From Amycolatopsis bartoniae (GTDB lineage Bacteria > Actinomycetota > Actinomycetes > Mycobacteriales > Pseudonocardiaceae), in NCBI RefSeq assembly GCF_014191255.1, contig NZ_JACHWH010000014.1, positions 59,731 to 123,730 of the forward strand: DNA of 64,000 nt, in the 5' to 3' direction. Shown here one piece after another: positions 1 to 8,336 of the stretch (positions are counted from its first letter, which is position 1; every line of letters begins with the position of its first letter). The notes under the pieces are model-generated. The model saw only the letters and a program-made list of their open reading frames with translations. It had not been told where the DNA came from and ran no database searches. Position numbers and translations under genes: made by a program.

Positions 1-1
1 G

Positions 2-718
2 GTACTGGCGGGCTTCGCCGCGGCGGGGGCGGACGCGGCGGAAGAGGACAGCGTCCGCCGGGCCGAGGCGGACCGGGCCTGGGACGCGCTGAAGAAGGTG
101 TCGATGGCGCTGTTCGTGCCGTTGTACTTCGCCGGTGTCGGGCTGCAGCTGGACCTGGTGCACCACCTGTCCATCGGGTTCTTCGTCGCCTACCTGCTGC
201 TGGCCTGTGGCACCAAGTCGGCCAGCGTCTGGCTGGGCGCACGGCTGGCGGGGGAGCGGCCGCGGGTGGCCACCGACCTCGCCGTCGCGCTCAACGCCCG
301 GGGCGGGCCGGGCATCGTGCTGGCCACCGTGACCCGTTCCGCCGGGGTGATCGGCGAGGACCTCTTCACGGTCCTGGTCGTCCTGTCCATTGTCACCTCC
401 CAGATCGCCGGGCTGTGGCTGCAGCACGCCGGGGTGGGAGCAGCCGAGACCGAACCGAGCGGAGGCGGGAATGTCGAACTTGTTCGAGGGAAGGGACCGG
501 GCCCCGATGCGGGCGCACCTGCGGGCGATCGGGTTCTCCGCGACGGACCTGGCCCGGCCGGTCGTGGGGGTGGCGCATTCGTGGATCGGGACCATGCCGT
601 GCAATTTCACGCACCGCCGCCTCGCTCAGGCGGTGGCGCGCGGGGTCCGCGAGGCGGGCGGCACCCCGATGGAGATCAACACGATCGCGATCTCCGACGT
701 CGCCACGATGGGCAGTGA
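2..718 (+). CDS. Cation/proton antiporter (CPA2-like), C-terminal part, cut by window start
   Basis: The window opens inside this gene. The first readable residues include a charged loop (EEDSVRRAEADRAWDAL), followed by hydrophobic segments (ALFVPLYFAGVGL, IGFFVAYLLLACG, LFTVLVVLSIVTSQIAGLWL) and the motif NARGGPGIVLATV. That motif is typical of the late transmembrane helices of CPA2 monovalent cation/proton exchangers in the inner membrane. The recognisable antiporter ends near base 430. The frame then stays open to 718, adding a Gly/Arg/Pro-rich tail of about 95 residues inside ilvD. No frame has a stop before the ilvD start, so the true C-terminus is uncertain: it may be a real 248-nt overlap or a lost stop. 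Family call fairly sure, substrate unknown. Confidence 0.7.
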   Translation, partial: VLAGFAAAGADAAEEDSVRRAEADRAWDALKKVSMALFVPLYFAGVGLQLDLVHHLSIGFFVAYLLLACGTKSASVWLGARLAGERPRVATDLAVALNARGGPGIVLATVTRSAGVIGEDLFTVLVVLSIVTSQIAGLWLQHAGVGAAETEPSGGGNVELVRGKGPGPDAGAPAGDRVLRDGPGPAGRGGGAFVDRDHAVQFHAPPPRSGGGARGPRGGRHPDGDQHDRDLRRRHDGQ

Positions 719-2141
719 GGGGATGAAGACCTCGCTGGTGAGCAGGGAGGTGATCGCCGACTCGATCGAGCTCGTGGCGCTGGGACACCAGCTGGACGCG
801 CTGGTCACGATCGTGGGCTGCGACAAGACCATTCCGGCGGCGGCGATGGCGCACGCGCGGCTGAACATCCCCGGCGTCATCGTCTACTCCGGCTCCATCC
901 TGCCCGGCGAATGGCGCGGTTCGCCGGTCACGGTCGCGTCGGTGTTCGAGGCGGTGGGCGCACACGCGGCGGGACGACTGTCCGATGTGGACCTGGCGGA
1001 GCTCGAAGCATCCGCCTGTCCCGGCGCGGGTGCCTGCGGCGGGCAGTACACCGCCAACACCATGGCGATGGCGCTGGAGTTCCTCGGCCTGTCGCCACTG
1101 GGATCCGCCGGCCCGCCCGCGCTGGACCCGCGCCGGGAACGGGTGGCGGCCGAGGCCGGCCGCCTCGTGCTGGACGTGCTCGCCGACGGCCGGACGCCGG
1201 ACCGCATCCTGACGCCGGGCGCGTTCGCCAACGCGATCGCCGCGGGCGCGGCGACCGCCGGTTCGACCAACCTGGTGCTGCATCTGCTCGCGCTCGCGCG
1301 GGAGGCCGGAGTTCCGCTGGAGCTGGGCGATTTCGACGCCATCAGCGCGCGCACGCCGGTGATCGCCGACCTGATGCCGCACGGCCGGTACACCGCCGTC
1401 GACCTGGACCGGGCGGGCGGCAGCCGCCTGGTGGCGAGCCGCCTCGCCGAAGCCGGGCTCCTCGACACCGGGCAGCTCACGGTGACCGGCCGTTCGCTGG
1501 GCGAGGAGGCGGCGGGGGCCCGGGAGCAGCCGGGCCAGGACGTGGTCGTCCCGGTGTCGCGGCCGCTGGAGCCGCAGGGCGGGCTCGTCGTGCTGCACGG
1601 GAACCTCGCGCCCGAGGGCTGTGTCGTGAAGGTCGCCGGGTTGTCCCGGCTGCGGCACACCGGTCCGGCGCGGGTGTTCGAGCGCGAGGAGACGGCGATG
1701 AGCGCCGTCCAGTCCGGCGGGATCGCCGCCGGGGACGTCGTGGTGATCCGCGGTGAGGGACCGCGGGGCGGGCCGGGCATGCGCGAGATGCTCGGGGTGA
1801 CGGCGGCGCTGGTCGGGCGCGGGCTCGGTGACCGCGTCGCGCTGCTGACCGACGGCCGGTTTTCCGGTGCCACCAGGGGGTTGATGGCCGGGCACGTCGC
1901 ACCGGAGGCCGCCGCGGGCGGGCCGATCGGACTGCTGCGCGACGGGGATCCGGTCACCTTCGACGTCCGGGAGCGCACGTTGCGGGTGGAGCTGACGGCG
2001 GCGGAGCTGGCGGCACGGACCGGCGAGTGGCGTCCCCTGGAGGATCGCTACCGGACCGGCGTGATGGCGAAGTACCGCGCCCTGGTGGGGTCCGCTTCGG
2101 ACGGTGCGGTGCTCACCGTGCCGGAGAAGGTGCGGCCGTGA
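471..2141 (+). CDS. ilvD: Dihydroxy-acid dehydratase (IlvD/Edd family)
   Basis: 556 aa. IlvD dehydrates 2,3-dihydroxy-3-methyl acids to 2-oxo acids in branched-chain amino acid synthesis, using an Fe-S cluster. The candidate cluster cysteines are all present: C44 in MPCNFTH, C117 in GCDKT and C189 in GACGGQYTANT. The C-terminal TDGRFSGATRGLMAGHVAPEA motif region of the family is intact. ATG 471 was chosen because it follows GGAGG (461-465) and gives the normal family N-terminus; the frame is open upstream without similarity. The stop overlaps the next SDR start by 4 nt. Being in an accessory leu/ilv cluster, it may act on a non-standard dihydroxy acid; the sequence does not decide this. Confidence 0.9.
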   Translation: MSNLFEGRDRAPMRAHLRAIGFSATDLARPVVGVAHSWIGTMPCNFTHRRLAQAVARGVREAGGTPMEINTIAISDVATMGSEGMKTSLVSREVIADSIELVALGHQLDALVTIVGCDKTIPAAAMAHARLNIPGVIVYSGSILPGEWRGSPVTVASVFEAVGAHAAGRLSDVDLAELEASACPGAGACGGQYTANTMAMALEFLGLSPLGSAGPPALDPRRERVAAEAGRLVLDVLADGRTPDRILTPGAFANAIAAGAATAGSTNLVLHLLALAREAGVPLELGDFDAISARTPVIADLMPHGRYTAVDLDRAGGSRLVASRLAEAGLLDTGQLTVTGRSLGEEAAGAREQPGQDVVVPVSRPLEPQGGLVVLHGNLAPEGCVVKVAGLSRLRHTGPARVFEREETAMSAVQSGGIAAGDVVVIRGEGPRGGPGMREMLGVTAALVGRGLGDRVALLTDGRFSGATRGLMAGHVAPEAAAGGPIGLLRDGDPVTFDVRERTLRVELTAAELAARTGEWRPLEDRYRTGVMAKYRALVGSASDGAVLTVPEKVRP

Positions 2142-2887
2142 CCGGCCCGCTCGCCGGACTGTCCTGTGTGGTCACGGGCGCGGCTTCGGGCATCGGCCGG
2201 GCGACCGCGGAACGGTTCGCGGCCGAAGGCGCCTCGCTCGTGCTGACCGACATCGACGACGAGGGTCTGGCGAAGGTGCTGCCCGGCCGCGACGTGGTCC
2301 GGGTCGCCGGAGACGTCGCCGAACCCGCCGACGCCGCCGCGATGGTCGACGGCGCCGTCGGAACCTACGGGCGGCTCGACGTCCTCGTCGCGAACGCCGG
2401 GATCATCCCGATGGCCGACGTGGTCGCCACGAGCGTGGCCGACTGGGACGCGGTGCTGCGCGTCGACGGCCGCGGCATGTTCCTGACGTGCAAGTACGCC
2501 GTCGAGCACATGAAGGACAGCGGCGGCGGCTCGATCGTGTGCGTCTCCTCGATCTCCGGCGTCGCCGGGCAGCGGGGGCAGGCGGCGTACGGCCCGGCCA
2601 AGTTCGTCGCGTCGGGACTGGCCAAGCACCTGGCCGTCGAATGGGCGGCACACGGGATCCGGGTGAACGCGGTCGCACCCGGCACCATCCGCACCGAACG
2701 GGTTCGCCGGCTGGCCGGCGAACCCGGCGGCTCCGGCTACCTCGCCGCGATGGAGCGGATGCATCCGCTCGGCAGGCTCGGTGAGCCCGCCGAAGTGGCC
2801 GCCGCGATCGCGTTCCTCGCCGGGCGCGACGCCTCGTTCGTCACCGGTGTGGTTCTTCCGGTCGACGGCGGCTATCTCGCGCAGTGA
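2138..2887 (+). CDS. SDR-family oxidoreductase
   Basis: 249 aa, classical short-chain dehydrogenase/reductase. It shows the nucleotide-binding motif TGAASGIG, the NAG motif (VANAGI), catalytic Ser in VSSISG and the Y-x3-K pair (AYGPAK), and ends with the usual SFVTGVVLPVDGGY. An Asp after the second beta strand (LTDIDD) suggests NAD rather than NADP preference. The GTG start at 2138 overlaps the ilvD stop (GTGA) and follows GGAGAAGG, so it is translationally coupled to ilvD. A 10-bp hairpin follows the stop. The substrate is unknown; a hydroxy or oxo acid in the elongation pathway is a reasonable guess. Confidence 0.85.
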   Translation: MTGPLAGLSCVVTGAASGIGRATAERFAAEGASLVLTDIDDEGLAKVLPGRDVVRVAGDVAEPADAAAMVDGAVGTYGRLDVLVANAGIIPMADVVATSVADWDAVLRVDGRGMFLTCKYAVEHMKDSGGGSIVCVSSISGVAGQRGQAAYGPAKFVASGLAKHLAVEWAAHGIRVNAVAPGTIRTERVRRLAGEPGGSGYLAAMERMHPLGRLGEPAEVAAAIAFLAGRDASFVTGVVLPVDGGYLAQ

Positions 2888-2900
2888 CCGGCGTCTTCGG

Positions 2901-2923
2901 CCCGCGGCACGCCGTGCCGCGGG
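2901..2923 (+). terminator. Hairpin terminator after ilvD-SDR
   Basis: Perfect 10-bp stem, CCCGCGGCAC (2901-2910) and GTGCCGCGGG (2914-2923), with a 3-nt loop, 13 nt after the SDR stop. There is no clear T-tract, as is common in high-GC actinomycetes. It probably separates ilvD-SDR from metK. The rest of 2888-3134 holds no gene that I can support. Confidence 0.6.
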
Positions 2924-3134
2924 TTCCCGTCATGCCCGCCGCCGGACCGGCCAGGAATCGCGCAGTACCCGGAACGTGGCAGTGCGGTTACGACCTCCCG
3001 GCATTGTGGGCGCCGGTTTCCCGGGCGCACACTGGGTTCCAAGTAGTTGCCGAGGCCGCCGCACCGGCGTGGTTCCCACGCGAAGCGGACGCTGCCTTTC
3101 GTGGCATTTCTGCCCGAACCTTGAGGAGACCGGT

Positions 3135-4325
3135 GTGCCTGAACGCCTGTTCACTTCCGAATCGGTGACCGAAGGTCATCCCGACAAGCTCGCCGACCGG
3201 ATCAGCGACGCCATCGTCGACGCGGCACTGGCCGCCGATCCCGCGGCCCGGGTGGCCGTCGAAACCCTGACCACCACCGGCCTGGTGCACGTGGCCGGCG
3301 AGATGAGCCGGCTACCACCGGACGTGCCCGGGCTGGTGCGCGAAACCGTGCTCGACGTCGGTTACGACTCGGCGCGCAAGGGGTTCGACGGTGCCGCCTG
3401 CGGGGTACAGGTGTCCGTCGGCGGCCAGTCGCCCGACATCGCCCAGGGAGTCGAGCGGTCCCTGGAGGCCCGGGACCACACCGCGGCGGGCGAGCTCGAC
3501 CGGCAGGGCGCGGGCGATCAGGGCATGATGTTCGGCTTCGCGTGCCGTGAGACGCCGGAGCTGATGCCGCTGCCGATCCTGCTCGCGCACCGGCTGGCCG
3601 AGGGGCTGGCGCGGGTGCGCCGCAGCGGCGAGCTGCCGTTCCTCGGCCCGGACGGCAAGACGCAGGTCACCATCGCCTACGCCGACGGCCGCCCCCGGCG
3701 GCTGGACACCGTGGTGGTCTCGGCGCAGCACGACGCGGGCGTGGATGTGGAGCGGACCCTCGCGCCCGCGGTGGAACGGCTGGTGGTGCGCCCGGAGCTG
3801 GAGCGGCTGGAGCTGGCGGGCGAGCGGGTCCGGTTGCTGGTCAACCCGACCGGCCGGTTCGAGCGCGGCGGCCCGGCCGCCGACACCGGGGTCACCGGGC
3901 GCAAGATCATCATCGACACCTATGGCGGCATGGCCCGCCACGGTGGCGGCGCGTTCTCCGGGAAGGACCCGTCGAAGGTGGACCGGTCCGCCGCGTACGC
4001 CTTGCGCTGGGTGGCGAAGAACGTCGTCGCGGCCGAGCTCGCCGCGCGCTGTGAGATCCAGGTCGCCTACGCCATCGGCGCGGCGGCGCCGGTCTCGCTC
4101 ATGATCGACTGCTTCGGCACCGAAAAGGTGCCCGTCGACCGGATCCAGGCCGCGGTGACGGCGGTGTTCGACCTCCGCCCGGCCGCGATCATCCGCGATC
4201 TCGGCCTGCGCCGCCCGATCTACCGGGAAACCGCCGCATACGGGCATTTCGGCCGTGCCGAGGGGAAGTTCCCGTGGGAGCGCACGGACCGGGTGGACGC
4301 GTTGCTGACCGCGCTCGAGGCGTGA
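3135..4325 (+). CDS. metK: S-adenosylmethionine synthetase
   Basis: 396 aa, full length for MetK. It makes SAM from methionine and ATP in the cytosol. Visible signatures are FTSESVTEGHPDKLADRISDA at the N-terminus, GAGDQGMMFGFA, the glycine-rich P-loop GGGAFSGKDPSKVDRSAAY, and the C-terminal HFGR...FPWE. GTG 3135 follows TTGAGGAGACC at 3121. It is 6 nt from apt. A metK beside apt and an adenosine-kinase-like gene implies a local need for SAM and recycling of its purine by-products. Whether this is the only metK of the organism cannot be told from the window. Confidence 0.95.
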   Translation: MPERLFTSESVTEGHPDKLADRISDAIVDAALAADPAARVAVETLTTTGLVHVAGEMSRLPPDVPGLVRETVLDVGYDSARKGFDGAACGVQVSVGGQSPDIAQGVERSLEARDHTAAGELDRQGAGDQGMMFGFACRETPELMPLPILLAHRLAEGLARVRRSGELPFLGPDGKTQVTIAYADGRPRRLDTVVVSAQHDAGVDVERTLAPAVERLVVRPELERLELAGERVRLLVNPTGRFERGGPAADTGVTGRKIIIDTYGGMARHGGGAFSGKDPSKVDRSAAYALRWVAKNVVAAELAARCEIQVAYAIGAAAPVSLMIDCFGTEKVPVDRIQAAVTAVFDLRPAAIIRDLGLRRPIYRETAAYGHFGRAEGKFPWERTDRVDALLTALEA

Positions 4326-4331
4326 GCCGCC

Positions 4332-4919
4332 ATGACCTTCCCCCGGCCCTTCCTCGTCCCCGCCGACCCCGCCGAGCAGCTCGCCCGTGACGTCGTGGCC
4401 CGGCTGCGCCCCTACCCCGACTTCCCGGAACCGGGCGTGCTGTTCCAGGACCTCTGCCCGGTGTTCGCCGACCCCGCGTTGCTGAACCGGGTGGTTTCCG
4501 CCGTGCTCGCCCGGTATTCGGGCGCCTTCGACGTGGTACTGGGCGTCGAGGCGCGAGGGTTCGTGCTCGCCACGGCCATCGCCCAGCTCAGCGGGCGTCC
4601 GCTCGTCCTCGCCCGCAAACCGGGCAAGTTGCCGGGACGCCTGCATCAGGTGCGGTATTCGCTGGAGTACGGCGATGCCGCACTCCAGACGCAGCAGGAC
4701 GCGTTTCCGCGCGGAGCCAGGGTGCTGCTCGTGGACGACGTGCTCGCCACCGGCGGCACACTGGAGGCCGCCGCGAAGCTGGTTGCGCTGGGCGGTGGGC
4801 TGGTCGCCGGGTACGCGGTGGTGGTGACGATCGCACCGCTCGGCGGGCCCGCCCGCCTGTCCGCCTTGCCCGCGTTCAGTGTGCTCACCCTTTCGGGCGG
4901 CGGCGAAACGCCGGGCTAG
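4332..4919 (+). CDS. apt: Adenine phosphoribosyltransferase
   Basis: 195 aa. It converts adenine and PRPP to AMP and pyrophosphate, salvaging adenine released from methylthioadenosine or S-adenosylhomocysteine. Diagnostic motifs are YPDFPEPGVLFQDLCPVF, VEARGFVLATAIA, ARKPGKLPG and the PRPP-binding LVDDVLATGGT. The start is 6 nt after the metK stop, so the two form one transcription unit. The last about 20 residues are less typical. The 220 bp after it contain only a short palindrome (CCACA-gtgt-TGTGG, 5032-5045) and the leader of the next regulator. Confidence 0.9.
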   Translation: MTFPRPFLVPADPAEQLARDVVARLRPYPDFPEPGVLFQDLCPVFADPALLNRVVSAVLARYSGAFDVVLGVEARGFVLATAIAQLSGRPLVLARKPGKLPGRLHQVRYSLEYGDAALQTQQDAFPRGARVLLVDDVLATGGTLEAAAKLVALGGGLVAGYAVVVTIAPLGGPARLSALPAFSVLTLSGGGETPG

Positions 4920-5140
4920 CGGAGTCCGTTCGTACCAACCGTCTCTCGCCGTCCGCGTCGGCGGTTCGGCCCAGCGGGGGCACGCCTTTCGCAGGCTGCC
5001 GTCCCTTCTTCCAAGGGCTACGCTTGTCCGTCCACAGTGTTGTGGCTCCGCCGGCGCGGCCACCGATTCCGCCGCTGCCCGGGTTCCCTGCGGCCCCGAG
5101 GCGAAGGCAAGTGCCCGAATTCTCGTGAGGGGCTGCGTCC

Positions 5141-5821
5141 ATGAATGATTCCGGCAACGAGATCAGTGTCTTCGTCGTCGACAGACACCGGTTGTTCCGG
5201 CAGGGAATCATCCAGATCCTGTCGGTGGAGGACGACATCCGGGTGGTGGGCGAGTGCGGCCTCGGCAAGGACGCGGTGGCGCTGGTGGGCCGGGTCCGGC
5301 CGGACGTGGTGCTGCTCGACAGCGACCGCAGCGGGGCACGCGCGGCGGGCATGGTGCGCGGGCTGCTGGTCACCTCACCCGGCTCGAAGGTGGTCGTGGT
5401 GACGGTGCACGACGACCCGCGGCTGGTCGGCACCCTCATCGCCGCCGGCGCGAACGCCTACGTGCTCAAGGACGCGACCCGGGAGGAGCTGCTGACAACC
5501 TTGCGCAGCGTGCACCGGGACGCGGGGCACGTGGTGGTGTCGGTGCCGCGCGAGACGCTCACCGGGATGCACGAGCTCGACCGCACGCTGTTGTCCAGGC
5601 GGGAGAAGGAGGTGCTGGCGCTCGTCGCCGGCGGGATGCGGAACTCCGAGATCGCCAGCGAGCTGTACATCTCCGAGGGCACGGTGAAACGCCATCTCAC
5701 CAACGCCTACACGAAGCTGGGCGCCGAATCGCGCATCAACGCCGTGAAGAAGGCGATCTCGCTCGGCATCGTGTCCGTCAACGACCTGTTCGAAGCGAAC
5801 GAGGAGGTTCTCGACGAGTGA
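5141..5821 (+). CDS. NarL/LuxR-type response regulator
   Basis: 226 aa. The receiver domain spans about residues 6-125 and the LuxR helix-turn-helix about 155-220 (LLSRREKEVLALVAGGMRNSEIA, then ISEGTVKRHLTNAYTKLGA). The receiver keeps the phospho-acceptor Asp (VVLLDSD) and the switch Lys (YVLKDA), but the acidic pair near the N-terminus is reduced to VVDRHRLF. No partner histidine kinase is nearby, so it may be an orphan or respond to a ligand. It is paralogous to the regulator at 7179. Its 3' end overlaps the convergent PfkB gene by 44 nt. It is likely to control genes of this cluster; targets are not visible. Confidence 0.85.
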   Translation: MNDSGNEISVFVVDRHRLFRQGIIQILSVEDDIRVVGECGLGKDAVALVGRVRPDVVLLDSDRSGARAAGMVRGLLVTSPGSKVVVVTVHDDPRLVGTLIAAGANAYVLKDATREELLTTLRSVHRDAGHVVVSVPRETLTGMHELDRTLLSRREKEVLALVAGGMRNSEIASELYISEGTVKRHLTNAYTKLGAESRINAVKKAISLGIVSVNDLFEANEEVLDE

Positions 5822-6818
5822 GCGCCGAACGGCCCGCGGCCAGCCCGGCGGCCAGCCGCGGCGCCAGTTCCGCGGTCGCTCGCGGGCCGTAGGTGCGGGA
5901 CAACCGCGCCAGCAGTTCCGCGCCGTCCAGCTCGTAGTCCGCGGTGCCCCGCGTTTCCAGCACGGTGGTGGCGACCGCGCAGCCGAGCCGGGCGGCGCCG
6001 GTGTAGGGCAGGCCCCAGCCGCGTGCGGCGAGGAACCCAGCGCGGAAGCCGTCTCCGGCGCCGGTGGGGTCGAGCACCGCGCCGGCCACGGCGGGCACCT
6101 CGATGGCAGTCCCGGCCGGCACGTCGATGCGCACGCCGGCCGCACCCAGCGTCGTGATCCAGACGCCCACCCGGCGCCGCACGTCCGCCTCGCCCCAGCC
6201 CGTTTTGCGCAGCAGCAGCGCGTGTTCGTACTCGTTGGTGAACAGGTAGCGGGCACCGTCGACCAGCCGCCGGATCGCGGGGCCGTCCAGCAGCGCCAGC
6301 TGCTGCGAGGGATCGGCCGCGAACGCCAGGTCCAGGCCACGGCAGCATTCGGTGTGCCGCAGCATCGCCTCGGCGTCGTCCGGCCCGATCACCACGAGAT
6401 CGACGCGGCCCGCGCGGGCGAGCACGTGTTCGAGCTCGATCCGCCGCGCCGAGGTCATCGCCCCGGGGTGGAACGACGCGATCTGGTTCTGTTCCCGGTC
6501 GGTGGTGCACCAGAACCGTGCGGTGTGGGCCTCTTCGTCCACCAGCACCCCCGCGGTGTCCACCCCGGCCGCCTCCAGCCACGCGCGGTACTCCCCGAAG
6601 TCGTGCCCGGCCGCGGCGACCAGCAACGGCCGCTGCCCCAGCCTGCCCAGGCCCGCGGTGATGTTGGCCGCGACCCCGCCGTAGCGCACGTCGAGCCTGT
6701 TCACCAGGAACGACAAGGAGATCCGGTCGAGCGCGCCGTCGATCAGCTGCTCGCCGAACGAGCCGGGGAAGGTGGCGAGGTGGTCGATCGCCACCGAGCC
6801 GGTCACCGCTGTCCGCAT
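5778..6818 (-). CDS. PfkB-family carbohydrate/adenosine kinase
   Basis: 346 aa. It resembles mycobacterial-type adenosine kinase in layout: N-terminal GSVAIDHLATFPGSF, glycine-rich YGGVAANITAGLGRLG and the PfkB signature DPTGAGDGFRAGF with the catalytic Asp. The predicted reaction is adenosine plus ATP to AMP, which would clear adenosine formed when S-adenosylhomocysteine is hydrolysed. Next to metK and apt this is the most economical reading, but PfkB proteins also take ribose or other sugars. ATG at 6818 gives MRTAVTGSVAID; a 12-residue Arg-rich upstream extension is possible. It is the only minus-strand gene among 471-11388. Confidence 0.75.
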   Translation of the reverse strand: MRTAVTGSVAIDHLATFPGSFGEQLIDGALDRISLSFLVNRLDVRYGGVAANITAGLGRLGQRPLLVAAAGHDFGEYRAWLEAAGVDTAGVLVDEEAHTARFWCTTDREQNQIASFHPGAMTSARRIELEHVLARAGRVDLVVIGPDDAEAMLRHTECCRGLDLAFAADPSQQLALLDGPAIRRLVDGARYLFTNEYEHALLLRKTGWGEADVRRRVGVWITTLGAAGVRIDVPAGTAIEVPAVAGAVLDPTGAGDGFRAGFLAARGWGLPYTGAARLGCAVATTVLETRGTADYELDGAELLARLSRTYGPRATAELAPRLAAGLAAGRSALTRREPPRSLRTGR

Positions 6819-7178
6819 GGCGTCATCGTCGCGCCGCGGCCGCGCCGCGCGCATCGGTCGGAGGGTGTAACGCGAACTGTCACCGAGGGCCCGATTCGCG
6901 GAGTCCGTGTTTCCGTGCGAAATGGCGATGTCATTTCCCGGAAAGGGAAGTCATGTATCGGGTCGATGACGCGAACGGGCTACCAACAAGGTCGTACCCT
7001 GTTTCCGGAAGGAAAACTCTTGCGAGCGGGTGTCGCTTGTGTGATACTTCGACGGCTGGGGTGTCGACCTTTGTGGGAAAATGCGGTGATGATTTCTCGC
7101 GTTACCCGCGCCGTGTGAAACGCCATCCCGGGAAAAATTCTTGGTGGTACCACGGATACCTGCGGAAGAGACGGGCCC
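6819..7178. other. 360-bp intergenic region with regulator promoter
   Basis: No gene supported on either strand. It is less GC-rich than the neighbouring genes and lies between the divergent PfkB and second LuxR genes. It contains an inverted repeat TTCCC-ggaaa-GGGAA (6935-6949) and a good promoter match at 7020-7048, about 130 nt before the LuxR start, leaving a long leader. Confidence 0.5.
7020..7048 (+). promoter_or_regulatory. Candidate sigma-A-type promoter for the second LuxR gene
   Basis: TTGCGA (7020-7025), 17-bp spacer, GATACT (7043-7048) in the least GC-rich stretch of this region, reading toward the regulator at 7179. Match by eye only. Confidence 0.4.
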
Positions 7179-7835
7179 ATGACGGAGGACACCGACAGGA
7201 TCAGGGTGGCCGTGATCGACGGCCAGCGGCTGTTCCGGCTGGGGATGATCGGGCTGCTGGCCGCCGAACCGGACATCGAGGTGGTCGGCGGGAGCGCTCC
7301 CGGCCCTGCCGCCGGCGCGCTGGTCGGCCGCACGCGCCCGGAGGTCGTCCTGCTGGAGACCGAGCTCGGCTCGGCCGGCTCCGCGCAGGGCATGCGCGTC
7401 CTGCTCACGGCCTCGCCGCGGTCCAAGCTGGTGGTCGTGACCAGCCGGTACGACGCCCGTCTCGCCGCCGCCGGGGCGCACGGGTACGTGCTGCGCAGTG
7501 CCGGCCGGGACGAGCTGCTGGTGGCCGTGCGTGCCGCGCACCGCGGTTCCGGGCGGGTACTGGTGTCGGTCTCGCGCGAGACCTTCACCCAGCTCGGCCG
7601 CGCGCCCGGTGCGCTGCTGTCCCGGCGGGAACGGGAGGTGATGGTGCTGGTCGCGGTCGGTATGCGCAACTCACAGATAGCGAATCGGCTCTACATCTCC
7701 GAGGGCACCGTCAAACGGCATCTGACGAATGCCTACCTGAAACTGGGCGCCGCCTCCCGGATGGCGGCGGTGAAGAAAGCGCTTTCGCTGGGCATCGTCT
7801 CCTATGGCGATCTGGAGAATTCCGAAACCGGATAG
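7179..7835 (+). CDS. LuxR-type regulator with atypical (Asp-less) receiver domain
   Basis: 218 aa. Same architecture as the regulator at 5141 and clearly its paralogue in the DNA-binding half (RNSQIANRLYISEGTVKRHL). The receiver is degenerate: the phospho-acceptor position reads LLETE (Glu instead of Asp), the conserved Lys is replaced (YVLRSA), and the acidic pair is IDGQRLF. Such receivers cannot be phosphorylated in the normal way and may be constitutively active or ligand-gated. ATG 7179 follows GGAAGAG. The DUF190 gene follows 46 nt downstream. Together the two LuxR genes look like a duplicated cluster-situated regulator pair. Confidence 0.85.
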   Translation: MTEDTDRIRVAVIDGQRLFRLGMIGLLAAEPDIEVVGGSAPGPAAGALVGRTRPEVVLLETELGSAGSAQGMRVLLTASPRSKLVVVTSRYDARLAAAGAHGYVLRSAGRDELLVAVRAAHRGSGRVLVSVSRETFTQLGRAPGALLSRREREVMVLVAVGMRNSQIANRLYISEGTVKRHLTNAYLKLGAASRMAAVKKALSLGIVSYGDLENSETG

Positions 7836-7881
7836 GCGGCCGGCCTCGGACACATTTCCCGAAAAAAAGGGGAGGAGTACC

Positions 7882-8217
7882 GTGCGGGGACAGGCGATGC
7901 GATTGACCGTGCTGGTCGGGGACGATCTGTGGCACCACCGGCCCGTCGCCCACGAGATCGTGCACCGCGCGCGTGAGGCGGGGCTCGCGGGCGCGACGGT
8001 GTTCCGTGCCGTGGAAGGCTACGGCGCCGGGTCGCGGATCCACACCCTGCGCCTGCTCTCGCTGGCGGACGGGATAGCGAACCTGGTGATGATCGTGGAC
8101 ACCGAGGAGCGGGTGCGCGAGTTCGTGCCGCGGCTCGACGGGTTGTTCGTGGACGGTCTGGTGCTGCTCGAACCGGTGGAGGTCGTGGTGCCGGCGCCGC
8201 CGCGGCCGCGGGTGTGA
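7882..8217 (+). CDS. DUF190 family protein
   Basis: 111 aa. It matches DUF190 in pattern: LTVLVGDDLWHHRPVAHEIV, REAGLAGATVFRAVEGYG, GSRIHTLRLLSLAD, and a C-terminal LVLLEPVEVVV. The fold is a small ferredoxin-like (PII-like) domain; its function is not established. Such proteins are often found beside ion channels or transporters, and an antiporter opens this window, but here it lies between a LuxR regulator and leuA. GTG 7882 was chosen because it follows GGGGAGGAG; an upstream in-frame ATG would start inside the LuxR gene. A regulatory, metabolite-sensing role is possible but unproven. Confidence 0.75.
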   Translation: MRGQAMRLTVLVGDDLWHHRPVAHEIVHRAREAGLAGATVFRAVEGYGAGSRIHTLRLLSLADGIANLVMIVDTEERVREFVPRLDGLFVDGLVLLEPVEVVVPAPPRPRV

Positions 8218-8336
8218 TGCGACCTTCGGCGAAGGCCGGTACGACCGTCCGGCCGGGAAACCGCGCTCCTGGTCGGACGCCCCGGGGGCAGCGGGCCCGT
8301 TAGCTTCGGATGGCCCCCGTGAAGGAGACCGAAGCC

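Noticed and set aside
393..1895. Long minus-strand frame (500 codons) opposite ilvD, and similar frames opposite metK, leuC, HyuA, HyuB and EccC
   Set aside because: Arg/Pro/His-rich translations without family motifs or ribosome sites; they are antisense shadows produced by high GC at third codon positions.
2924..3134. SAM riboswitch upstream of metK
   Set aside because: The position is right and the leader is long, but I could not trace the conserved pairing of any SAM riboswitch class by eye. An Infernal search of 2888-3134 with the SAM families would decide.
8223..8235. Hairpin CCTTC-ggc-GAAGG after the DUF190 gene as terminator
   Set aside because: Only 5 bp and no T-tract; too weak to annotate.
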